Shown in pieces: positions 31,395 to 42,628 of a stretch of 64,000 bases of DNA. A program made the position numbers and the translations under genes. Positions within the stretch are counted from its first letter, which is position 1; every line of letters begins with the position of its first letter. The notes below the pieces were generated by a model. That model saw only the letters and a program-made list of their open reading frames with translations. It searched no databases and was not told where the DNA came from. The DNA is from Staphylotrichum longicolle (Eukaryota > Ascomycota > Sordariomycetes > Sordariales > Chaetomiaceae): assembly GCA_019096155.1 (NCBI GenBank), contig JAHCVI010000003.1, forward strand, positions 2,542,001 through 2,606,000. Direction: 5' to 3'.

Positions 31395-32386
31395 TGCGCG
31401 CGACAGTCGAAGTGATCTCTGTTACAAGAAAACGGAGGAGCGACGTGCGGTGGGAGAGGTGTGTCTCGTGTCGTTTGCGCCCGCTGCCCAACGGGTCTGA
31501 AACGGGGAAGGCAGAAAGAGAAACGACCGATTCGACCAAGTCTCTGTCTGCAAGAATTCACCCGACAACACGTTTTAGAGCCCTTTGTCGTTTTGGCAGA
31601 AGAAGAGACCTTTGCGCACCGAGATTAGGGGGGGTTCAGAGTTTCTAGCGATGGATGGGACAGGTGGTTCTGGACTTCCTGGCAGGTTGTTGAGCGGGGC
31701 CCAATCAGTGCGGTCTGGGCGCTGCACGGCTGTGCCTCGAACCGACCCCTGCAGGAACCATTCTGCGACGTCCCGTCCATCCGCTAAACCTTTTGCCCAG
31801 CAGCATCCTTGAGCAGGGCAACGCTGACACTCAGGGCATGCCATCAAACGCCACATTCACATCACGGACTTGGATTCATCCAGGCTGAAGTCTCCCCTAG
31901 GTTGAAGAAAACCAGAACTTTTCCTGTTGCCCAACCACGCTCCGGCGAAGAATAGTCTACACGGCCAAAGGGGCGAGAGCAGAAAGTGAAGCCGTCGTCT
32001 CCCCCGCAAAGAGAAATCAGAAGAGGTAGAAGGTAGGTCATGAAGGATATTAAAGGTTAACTTTCTGTAGAAAGCCGCAAGATAATGGATAACGTGCCCC
32101 TGAACTTCACCCGCAGTGACCCCTTTTTCGAAGCCCGCGCAAATTCCAGGACGCCGAGGAGAACTAACCCGCCGCCCCAGTCTCGCTTTCATAAAATATC
32201 CCGTCTAGCCATTGGCAAAAAAGAAAAAATATCGTCATCCACCCATTTCCGGTCGTTAAAAAGTTGCACGCGCCCCAAGATGTAATACATACGAACGGGG
32301 AGGTTGCCGAATAGAAAAAAGCGCGTGCATTCGCATCTCCATTGACGTATGCTGCGGGCTCCTCATCAAGAGTAGAGCCTCCTCAT
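31395..32386. other. Intergenic region, ArfGAP upstream / RRM gene 3' flank
   Basis: About 1 kb. No supportable gene or RNA. Confidence 0.5.
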
Positions 32387-33892
32387 CTAGGCAGTGGCAC
32401 CAGCAACGGCAGCCTCAGCCTGCTCAGCGCCGTTGGTGTCCTCAGCCTCGGGGGCCTTGACATCATCATCGGTCTTGTCCGGGCTGTCGATGGCAACCTT
32501 GACAGCGATCTCACGACCCTCAATCTCCTTGCCGTTCATCTCAGCCACAGCCTGCTGCTGCAGCTCCTCCGAAGCCAGGGTGACGAAGCCGAAGCCACGG
32601 CCCTTGCGAGCCTCGCCGCGAGCCTGGAGCTTCTTGATCATGAAGCGCGGGATCGGGCGCAGGGCGATCTTGGCGGACAGGGGCTGGTACGCGGTGAACA
32701 GCTCCTTGAGCTAAAGGGGGGTGTTAGTGACGGCTGCCCAAGAACAAAATGGCGGGATGCACGAACCTTCTCCTCGGTCAGGTCATACGGGAGGTTAGCA
32801 ACCATGACCTTGGTCTTGGACGGGATACCGTCGGCCGGGGGGCCGCGCTCCCGACGCTCCCGGGGACGAGCCTGAGCCTTGCCAGCCTTGCCCTCCTTCT
32901 CGCCAGTGGCCTCGTTGGTAACGTCCTTCAGAGCCTCAGGCTGGGCAACGGCGGCCTCCTCAGCGGGAGCGGCGCCCTCCTCCTTCTTCTCATCCTGATG
33001 ATTCAGTCAGCTGCATGTTCACACATATGAGGCAGACAACAGCTCGGAGAAACTTACACCGGAGTCACGACCGCCGCGAGCACGACCGCCACGGCCACGG
33101 CCAGCCCGACCGCGACCGCGAGTGGAGTGGCGGCGGCGAGTACCCTCGGCACCGCCCTCAGCGGCGGCACCCTCGGCCTTCTCGTTCGACTCAGGCTTGC
33201 GAGCAAGCTGGACAGAGACCTTGCGCTCAAGGATCTCCTTGCCAGAGAGCTCGGCGATGGCACGATCAGCCTCCGTGGGGGTCGAGAGGTCGACAAAGGC
33301 GTAACCGACAGGGCGGTCGGTGCGAGGGTTCTTCGGGATAGAAACAGACTCACTGAGGCGGGGAAGGCACGGTTAGCAACAGCCGAAGGGGGAGAGGGGT
33401 AGTGAGTCATCCAAGGTCAAAAAGAAAAGAATGGCAGGTAGCAGCGAGAGAGGATGGGTGCCTGGGAGTCGATGCATTGTCTGTCCCCGGTGAATGCAGC
33501 AACAATCGTGCAAGCCCACCCGAGTAGTGCAGGGGTCAAGGATGGGGCGGGTGCGAAAATCCGGGGGGGAAACAACCAGCGGTGAAAGCATCGAGCATCG
33601 ACGCGTGAAAGGGAACGCGGCGAAGACACAGACGCAAGAAGATATTGAAGGAGATGAAGTGCACTCACACAAGGTAGCCCTTGAAGAAGTCCTTCAACTC
33701 CCCCTCCGTTGTCGCATAAGCCAGGTTGCCGATGTAGAGACGGCGACCTTCGGCAGCGCTGGCAAGGACAGCGTCGTTGGCCGACTTGTCATCGGCGGCC
33801 TTGCCAGTAATCGAGGTATTGGCCAGAGCGTTTGTAACGTCATTGACGGCAGCGGTGGCAGCGTCAGCGACTTTCTCCACGATGTTAGACAT
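32387..33892 (-). CDS. RRM-RGG-RRM RNA-binding protein (Sbp1-like)
   Basis: Likely cytoplasmic mRNA-binding or translational regulator. Four exons: 33892-33669, 33352-33058, 32994-32767 and 32710-32387 (introns 316, 63 and 56 bp; the last has a weak GTTCGT donor); the product is about 356 aa. RRM1 (about residues 50-125) has RNP2 LYIGNL and RNP1 VGYAFVDL. It is followed by TRRRHSTRGRGRAGRGRGG, an RGG box. An acidic linker leads to RRM2 (about 215-320) with RNP2 VMVANLPYDL and RNP1 RGFGFVTL. The RRM-RGG-RRM order is that of yeast Sbp1, which binds eIF4G through its RGG box; orthology is inferred from architecture only. The long first intron lies inside RRM1. Confidence 0.88.
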
Positions 33893-36287
33893 GGTGATTG
33901 ATATGGATGTGATGGAGATAGTGTCGATTTGTTGTCGGGTGACGTGAGGCTTGTTGACTCGGTGAAGGCGCCAAGAAAGAATCGAGGAGCCGACGTTGAC
34001 GGTCGAGTGTGGATTGAACTCTGGAAGTGGGGGGGAGTTTGAAAGGGTAGCTAAGTGCCCTAGAAAGTTTGACGAGGTTTGGTCGAAGGTTGAGGAAGCT
34101 TTTGATCGATCCTTGTGATTGACGTGGAGAGGGAAGAAGGGGAGAAAGGTGCAGCGGCGCAGCTAGAAATTCAAATATTTTTGCCTGGCGTTCGGGGAAT
34201 TAAGCGAGAGGAAAGGCGTGGCGGCAGGCCAGGGTACGTACTTGCTTGCTTGGTTCTCGCCTTTGGAGTCAGGTGGGGCAGGGGCGGCGCAGGGGGGCTT
34301 TAGTGTTGACCAATAGGCAGGCGCTTGTCCAATGTGTGAACCTTCAACCTTCTGCGCAGGCAAGTGAAATTGACGTCTCTGTTGCGCTTACCTCACAGTC
34401 AAGGAGTAAGGTTGGTTCCGAAGGCCCGAGAGACTGATGGCCCATGCATGCGTCAGTTGCATTTATACCCGATGACGAGATCTGTTGCTGAGTTCGACCT
34501 TGCCTGCTGGAGAAATGCAAGTTGAACGCACAGGTTCGTGTATCGCTGTGTGCTGTTGTTGCTGTTGCAGCCAAGCATTCCGAAAATTCAGTCTGGAGTA
34601 ATTAGAAGTATTTTTCTGGTTCTCTTGACAATGGATGTTGTTGCGACGGCTTCATTCTCTTTGTTGGTTCCTGGCATAGATATTTGTGGATGGAGGAAGG
34701 AAAGGCTATTGCAGAAATCGGAAATCAAAAGTTAAGCAAGTGAGGCAGGTATCATGAGGCAAGCCGTAATGCGACAGGGACACTGAGAGAGCCCGAGATA
34801 CTCTTGACAGTGAAGGTCATATGCCTCAGGAAGGAGCCATGCGTGGGTTGAGTGCTGAAACATGACAGCTCACTCAGCCAGCTAGACCCTGGTCGGCCGG
34901 TGGATGTTGCCCCAGTCCTCTCCATCCAGGAGTCCACATTTGAGTGTTGCCATGAGTTACCATGAGTTACCATTTCTTCATCAGGCAGGCAAGTCAGACA
35001 ATCGTTACGCAATAGAACCATCCCCGAGGAGTGAGCTTTTGCCCGACTTTTCAAAGAGAAAACTTGAAGAGACACTGGCATGAACAGGCACGAGGCAGGT
35101 CCTGCATCTGCTGGTATCTGGCTTGATCTGGGGTCAGTGGCAAGTGCCGAGACTTAGCTGGCCCTTGCTCAAGATGGGTCCTCAAGCTTGGACAGCCAGA
35201 ACAGCAACCTGGAGACTCGGTGGGGCCATCTTGTGCTGGAGAAGAGTTGCCACAGTCATCGGGTTTGGGGGTGAGAAGAGTTCCCGTGCATTTCCCAGAG
35301 CGGCAGTTGGACGCTGCGTGAGCAAGAAAACCCAGGCAGAAAACAACTGCCTAGCGAAAAACTCTGGCCGACATTGGGCTGCAAGCGCTCAGAGTTGTGA
35401 CAATAAGGTATGTGCCTTGAACCACAGGTAGGTAGTGGGGACCCTCACGCAGCTACACACTAAGAGTAAGGTAGGTATGGTTCCAAATGGTTCCACGGGA
35501 CACTCTGTTGCGTCCTCGTGCGCAGCAAACAACAAATAGAAATGCTAGCCTTGCTGGCGCTACATGCGCGGTCTGTAGTGATGCAGATGCAAAGCACCCA
35601 GGGTTAAGCTGCGGCATGTCTCATGTCTCCAGTGACGAACCCCAGTCTCATGAGGTCGAGATGAGGACAACTGCCCTGCCCGGGCCCTTTGCTCACAAAT
35701 GAAGCAGTTGACATCACAGCCCAGCAGGCCCGCATAGCGGATGGAGCATGTGAAAGGTGGGGCCAGGCACCGGGTGGCCTGCCGGTTTCGGGGCAGATAG
35801 ACCCCACAGCCAGCCCGATAAGGATGGATAAGGCGTTGTGCGATGAGTCTTCCAGGACGACAGTCTTCGTGAACATCTTGATGGTGTGGCTCGGTGAGCA
35901 ACATCTTCACGGTTTTCACTGAGCATCTTGACAAGAGTGGCCTGTGTTGTTGCTACAGATTGCTTTCTGTGAAAGCTTCCCGCTCTTGCCACCCCACCTT
36001 AACCCTCGCTCTATTCTCGCCTACGGCTCACGAGACACTTACATCAAAACACCAAAGACGCCCTGTGCGTTTTCACGCACCGAAATCTTGGCAAACAAGG
36101 CGAAAACTCTGTGGTGATAAACATTCAGCATCTCCAGCAGTCTTGTCAAACAAAAGGCATTGGTAGGCCCGTGTGAAAGCGACCCCCAGAGCATCGCAGA
36201 GCATCGCAGAGCAGCGCAGAGGCTTGTCGTGTGCAAGCTGGGACGGTCAAGCGTCAAGCATTGTCCATTTGTTGACTTTGTTGCAAA
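33893..36287. other. Divergent intergenic region, RRM gene to diflavin reductase
   Basis: About 2.4 kb. It contains a three-copy 10-bp repeat at 36191-36220 and otherwise only short, unsupported frames. Confidence 0.5.
36191..36220. repeat. 10-bp direct repeat, three copies
   Basis: GCATCGCAGA twice, then GCAGCGCAGA, 68 bp before the diflavin reductase ATG. Confidence 0.8.
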
Positions 36288-38744
36288 ATGGGTGAGCATG
36301 GGGGTCCCGAGAGGGCGGCAGCGGCACAGCCCGTCACGCTTGAGGGCAGGACCATGACAATCCTGTATGGCAGCGAGACGGGGAGCGCAGAGGATATCGC
36401 AGTAGAGCTGGGAGCCATGGCCGAGAGGCTGCGGTTCCAAACGACCGTGGACGAGATGGACGGCTTCAAGCTGGTGTGTTGCTTCCCGATCCTCGCTCCT
36501 TCATGTGCCTCTGGACGTAGTCTAACGGTATGACCGGTAGGCCGATGTCCTGCGCTCCTCGCTGGTCATCTTCGTCACATCGACGACCGGCCAGGGGGAT
36601 ATGCCCAAGAACACGCTCAAATTCTGGAAAAATCTCCGCCGTGAGAAGCTCAACGGCACGAACTGCTTGAAATCACTGCGTTTTGCCATCTTTGGGCTGG
36701 GCGACAGCTCCTATGTAAAGTGCGTCTCCCGCCCATGACTTGTTCCCTGAGTGTTCTCCGTGTAGGATGAAAGCTAGAAGAACCCGGAATATTCTGCTGA
36801 CATTGGATGTTCTCGGCGACGTAGATTCAACTGGGCGGGGAGGAAGCTGCGAGCGAGACTCCTGCAGCTTGGAGCGACCGAGTTTTTCAGAGACGGGGAA
36901 GGAGACGAGCGGCACGACAACGGGTGGGTTGCCTAGCCCCGGAATTTCTTGAGAGTAAAAACACTGACGCCTTACTCTCCTCTAGCATTGATAGCATCTA
37001 TCTTCCGTGGTGCCAGGAGCTGCAGAAGACGCTCCTCACCGACTACCCGCTGCCGGAGTCGGTCAAACCCATCCCTGACGACGTCCCAATGCCGCCCAAG
37101 TACCTCATCGAACTACTCCCGACTACAGACGTCGACATGGAAAAGGACCAGAACGGCGTGACCGAGGAAGAGAGGAGGTTACTCGCCTCAAGGACCAAAA
37201 ACGCCGCCCGGTCCCACGTCGACCATCCCAAGACCGGCACAGAGCAAATGGCCGAGGACTGGAGGCGGTTGAAGGTTACATTCCCTGCCGACTTTGCCCG
37301 CAGCGATGATCTCTTTGAGCGGACAAATCCCCGGGCCTTTGACACGCTCGACAAGGACAACATTCTCAAAGACCACCCGGAGAAGTACCTCCTCGAATCG
37401 CAACCTCCTGGAGCACCGCAGCCTCCACCGGCAGCCCTGCTTCCCATTCCAGACACACGCGTAGCCATCGTGTCGCGCCATGACAGAGTGACTCCGGCTG
37501 ACCACTGGCAAGATGTCCGCCATTTCACCTTCGACATAGATGTGGGCGAAGCTTTCCTGGGCGATCTCGCCCAGCATGTCGGCCACCTCACTCTTGTCAT
37601 CTGGCCCAAGAACTACCCCGAAGACGTCCAAGCCCTGATCGTGGAGATGGGCTGGGAAGAGGTGGCCGACAAACCCATCCGCCTCAAGGGCAAGCCTCGG
37701 GCGCTCTATGCCCACGATCGCGTCGCGACCTTGCGACAACTGCTGACGCATAACCTGGACATCACCGCGGTGCCCAAGCGGAACTTCATCAAGCAGTTGA
37801 TGTATTTCACCGAGGACGAGCGCGAGATCGAACGGCTCCAAGAACTCACGGCGCCTGGCAACGAACAGGAGTTCTATGACTATACATGCCGTCCCCGCCG
37901 GACCATTCTGGAGCTGCTGCGAGATTTCACAGGCGTGGTCATTCCCTTCGAGAGAGTTCTCGACATGTTTCCCATCATACGCGGCCGCGAATTCAGCGTG
38001 GCCAACGGGGGCACCAGCCTTAAGAAGGCCGGAGGTGTCAACATCCTCAGAGCCGAGATCGTCGTCGCACTCGTCGAGTACAAGACCATCATCCGCAAGC
38101 CCCGCCAGGGTCTCTGCTCACGCTACCTCAAGCACCTCCCCGTCGGCACCCCACTAAACGTCCGTCTCAAAGCTGCGAGTGGACCCCCCACCGTTCCGAA
38201 CTCCATCTGGTCGAAGCGGCCCTTGATCGCGATCGCCACCGGCACCGGCATCGCCCCGATCCGCGCCACCATCCAAGAACGTGCCTCATACGACGGCTCC
38301 GGCGACACCCTCCTCTTCTTCGGCTGCCGCAACCGCGCGGCCGACTTCCACTTTGAGCATGAGTGGGATTTGTACCCCAACGTCAAGGTCTACCCGGCGT
38401 TTTCCCGCGATAGCATCGAGCCGGACCCCAAGACGACCGTTTCCACCGTCGCCCCGACCGACGGGAACCTCTCTGCCGCCGTCGAGGTCCTCAACCCCGT
38501 GCGCTACGACGCCCACAAGAACTATGTCCAGCACCTCATCCGGGCCCACGCCGACGAGGTCGGCCGCCTCATGCGCCAGCAACCCCTCATTTGCGTCTGC
38601 GGCAACGCGGGACGCATGCCCGTCTCGGTGCGGGCGGCGCTGGTGGACGCGCTGGTCATGAGCGAGGTGGTGGCGGACGCCGCGGAGGCGGAGGCATGGC
38701 TTGTGCATCCGGATAAGGTTACCTTCTGGCAGGAGACGTGGTAA
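36288..38744 (+). CDS. tah18: NADPH-dependent diflavin oxidoreductase (Tah18/NDOR1)
   Basis: FMN- and FAD-containing reductase that passes NADPH electrons to Dre2 (anamorsin) for cytosolic iron-sulfur protein assembly. Exons 36288-36473, 36541-36719, 36825-36923 and 36986-38744 (introns 67, 105 and 62 bp); the product is about 740 aa, longer than the roughly 620 aa yeast protein owing to linker sequence after the flavodoxin domain. Flavodoxin domain: ILYGSETGSAEDIA, VTSTTGQGDMPKN, FGLGDSSYVKFNWAGRKL. The FAD domain includes REFSVANGG; the NADPH domain has IAIATGTGIAPIRA, LFFGCRNRAADF and VCGNAGRMP. The C-terminus VTFWQETW is typical of the family. The first three exons were joined by phase and restore the domain without gaps. 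Confidence 0.94.
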
Positions 38745-39752
38745 AGATATGGGTGGATGGATTGGAGTTGGGAAATAGTGGGTCTTGCAAAGGACAAGAG
38801 AGCGAGGTGTTCGCACCTGGTACGAAGACGAGAGAGTTTGCTTTCTCATTTTCGGCTCAAGGACCAAGCCCCATGGTATTCGCAACGACAGAGTGGTTGG
38901 CGTTGAAACGCGGGGCCTTGTAGGAATAAAGGGACATCGGGTACTCCATGGTAGATAGAATGCCGGCCCAGCATCAGGGCAGCTCAGGAAGCATGCTACG
39001 GCGCCATTTGCAATAAGAACACTAGAGCTCCGACACGTGGTTGAAGAAAGGAGCCTGTTGACGAATGCCGGATATACACCATCCTTACTCCCTTGATGTT
39101 GTCGACTTGACACGCAAAAGACAGATACGACAGGACACGCTCACGGCCCGAATGATAATATCACAACATTTACAAAACTGTGTCGGGTTTCTTCTACCAT
39201 CTGCTATCTCTCTCGGCTCACACTACCCGGCCGTCCAACTTTGGATGACCCAATTCAAAGAGCAAGGGAATGATGGCCGGGCGTGGTATCTCCAGCCCTG
39301 CCAAATCGCCCGTGCCAAGACTCCCCCCCCTTCCAGCGCGTCGGTGTTCAGACGACCCTTACAACAAAACAAGCTCCAGATATCATTTGAGTAGAGAGTC
39401 CCTTCTCTCCGCCTCCTTGCGCCGCCGTCGCCTCCCGACAATATTAAATCGATAGATTCAACGCCAACAACAAGAGATTGAAGTGACCAAAATCAGACTG
39501 CATATCCCGCTCCGGCCGGGCCGTTCCGTTTTGCGCTAGATAGTGAAACCACACTCCAAACGCCTCGCTGCCAGCCGTTATACTCCTCAAACGACAAAAA
39601 CCAAAAAGAAAAACCAGTCATGGTAGTTGGTGGTATATGACCCGGTACCGATATCCAAAATCCGCGGAAATGACAAGTCGCTCGACATAAGAAAACAAAG
39701 AAAACAGGTTGATCGCATACGCTCCTAGATTAGGGAGGGTTAAACGAATCGG
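38745..39752. other. Convergent intergenic region
   Basis: About 1 kb of 3' flanks between the diflavin reductase and the pepsin-like gene. Nothing recognised. Confidence 0.55.
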
Positions 39753-42628
39753 TTAGCCCATGCTTCCGCCCTCCTCCCAGCTATACCGCTTCTCGGCGAC
39801 CTGCGGTACATGGATTAGCTCGGCGCCGCCCTCGATGCGCTCCATACTACATGGACTGCGTGGTATATCGTGGTCGTGACCCTGGTGGTCATGGTCTTGT
39901 CCCGTGCCCGGTTGCTGGCCCGTTACTTCGTCCGTCCTGAGCAGGTGCTCTTCGTCGACGGTGAAGTCACTGCCGAGGGTGTCGGTTGAGCCCTGCGTGT
40001 GCGACCGATGGTGTCCCAGACTCCGAGGGAGCGGCAGGTCCTCGGGGCGTAGATATGCTGGCCCCGCTTCGGCTCCAGGATCTCCGGGCGTCACAATCCG
40101 TGGTATTGATCTCTGAGCCCGAGGCAGCTGAACATTCTCTGGTAGCGGTCCCAGACACACCACCCGTGATGGGTCGATGGGTGTTCGTTGGAAGGTTGGA
40201 GAGGGGAGATGCATGGATCCCGTCGGAGAAGTCGGAGAGGCGTTCGACCCTGAGAGCGTGATGGACGACGGCGCATAGGTGTGCGGTGAGTGTGGCGAGT
40301 TGGGGGAGACGGGTGAGTAGGTGGGATCAGACGTGCTTGAAGGCGCATGGAGGAGGTGCAATGGTGGTGCCACTGTCATTGGTGACGGGAGGTCAAACAC
40401 TCGGTTCGTCCAATCGCCGTGCGGTGTTATCGGGGAAGGCAGGGAGCCGGGGAATGAGTTGCTGTTGGCATAGGTTGGTGACGACGCCGGCGACGGATCA
40501 TCGGATGGCCGGTAGTGAGCAACAGGACTGATGTCTAGCGCTGACTTTTCTTGCCCAGAATTCGGCAGCATTGCTGCTGTTGGGGTGTAGCTGGGTACCG
40601 GCCCTTGCAACTGCCGGTCCAGTTTCCGCCGGGTGATCTCGTACTGGCTTAGCCCCTGAGTGCTGTCGACGCCAAACTCGGTATCATCGTCCCCAATATC
40701 TTGGCTATCCAACTCAACTGGCTCAGGAGGCACCGGCATTTCAAAGACCTGATGCTGTTCGTCGGCCCCAACCTCGACGGGATGAGCGCTGACCCCATCA
40801 GCCTCGTTTGTGGCGGGTTTCCTAGATCGCTTCTTCCGGATGATCTTGGTAAACATTCGCTTGACCGGGCTTTGCGGCTCATCCTCTTCTTCCACAGCCG
40901 GGACGGGATCCTTGTTCTCCTCCTCATCCCGTCCTGCGGGCTCCTTCTGTTTCTCTTTCCGTTTCCGTATGAGGAAGAACCAAAGAATCAGGGCAATAAT
41001 GCTGCCCGCGATAAACGCGCTAATCACGATGCCGGCGGTCTGTCCAGCGTTCAGTCCGTGGCTGGGAGGAGGTGCGATCTCGAACTTGGGGTACGGGCTA
41101 TCCGCGGGCCTCGTGATGGCCTCGAGCGAGTAGTTAGTGCGCGCATTGTCGGGAAAGCGAGCCTGATGGAGTGAGTAACTGCTCCTATCGTAGCTTGTGA
41201 TGAGGTATGCTTCCTGCATGAACACGCGGCCGATAATGTACTGGTCGTTGTTCCCTTGCTTGGTGGATCGTTTCAAAGGGAAATATGGGACACTGGTTTC
41301 CCCAAACGGGATGACATTCTTGAAGGGATAACGCAGAAGCTGAGCAAATGCGGCAGACGGAATCGTAATGTTGACGACGCCAGGAGTATTGAGGGGCTGT
41401 CCAAAGTTGTCGGCATTTTGGTAGCTGGAGAGGGTAAAGGTGAAAGATAACGCCGTGTCGGATTGGTATCGCAGATACTGGGGCCCGTCAGAAAAGACAT
41501 AGACGCCCAAATCCTCCCGCCACGTCAAGTTCAGCGCAACCGCAAAGCGCTCGCACACCTCGGTGGGAAGCCAAAGGTATGGTGTCGAAGAATCAATGAC
41601 GGCAATGATCGAGTCGTCCATTGTCACAAGCGAGCGTTCCGTAGTCGTCCAATTCTTTGTGGGCGCCTGCTCAATCGAAGGAACCCGGGCAGTTATCCCG
41701 CGTACCCGCACCGTGGGCAGCCGTGTAACCGGGTCGAGCGAAAAGGTGGTGTCGTGTGGTTCGAACCTCAGCTTGTCGTAACCCCCCAACGTCAAAGAGG
41801 CGACAGTGCCCAAACTCTTACCGCCTGTGGCTGGATTAGCAATGGAAGGATATACGGCAATGGGGCTGACAGCAACTTACTGGCGCGATAGTATGCACCC
41901 GCCGTGTAGCCGTAGCCGTGGCTCGGGATGGTGCCATAGGTTTGGGCCAGCTGTGAGATGAAGGGGTTGGTCAAGTTGGTCCCGAATTTTCCTTGCGTCA
42001 CGCCGACGCCAACATAACCCTGGTAGTAGTTGGTGTCATTGATGGCCGCGACCAGGGCGCCCTCAACGGCCGATGAGAAGCGCGTCACCGTGTTGACGAA
42101 AGCGAGCGTCTCCAACCCGTAGTCCCCGTTGCCCCCCATGCCCGTGTAATTCATACCCAACTGCCAACTCCCCAGCGGACGCCATGTTTCGGATGCAGCG
42201 CGGTCAAAGACACCGCCCCGGGCATCAAAGCATTGTTGAACTTGACCGTTGGTCAGCGAGACGACGAGCATCGACGTAGGAAAACAACACCCACCTGGAA
42301 TGCACCCGCCGTTCGAGACAACCCAGATTTCGGACAAGGCCGTGGCGACAGTCAGGTACACTACCTGGGCAGGCGACCCCACGTAGAAAGCAGAGCTGGA
42401 CCAATTCCCGTCGATACCATACCTGCCGGGCCAGTTAGCAGAAGCACACGGAAGACGAGCAGAGAAACGGGGGACACGGGTGACGCACCACTCGCCAGAT
42501 GGCTGGATCCAGAGGGGACTTGGAGTTGGTGAATCGGATGGAGCGGCGGCGGCAGCGAGTCGCGACACAGAGAAGAGCAGCAGCAGAACGTCACGAACGA
42601 CAGCGGCCCCGAGGTAGGGCAACCGCAT
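39753..42628 (-). CDS. Membrane-anchored pepsin-like (A1 fold) protein, probably catalytically inactive
   Basis: Exons 42628-42489, 42422-41881 and 41824-39753 (introns 66 and 56 bp); the product is about 917 aa. The ATG at 42628 starts a signal peptide (MRLPYLGAAVVRDVLLLLFS). The ectodomain has the A1 entry FYVGSPAQVVYLTV, but where pepsins have DTGSSDLWV it reads ATALSEIWV, so the first catalytic Asp is replaced. At the second site it reads AVIDSSTPYLWLP, keeping Asp but as DSS rather than DTG. Several N-glycosylation motifs and Cys pairs follow. A transmembrane helix (AGIVISAFIAGSIIALILWFF) precedes a basic stop and a cytoplasmic tail of about 400 residues rich in Pro, Ser and Thr. The layout suggests a cell-surface receptor or scaffold. 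Activity loss and role are inferred. Confidence 0.85.

Noticed and set aside
36288..38744. Cytochrome P450 reductase
   Set aside because: Diflavin layout fits both, but there is no N-terminal membrane anchor and the sequence motifs and C-terminal ETW match Tah18/NDOR1.
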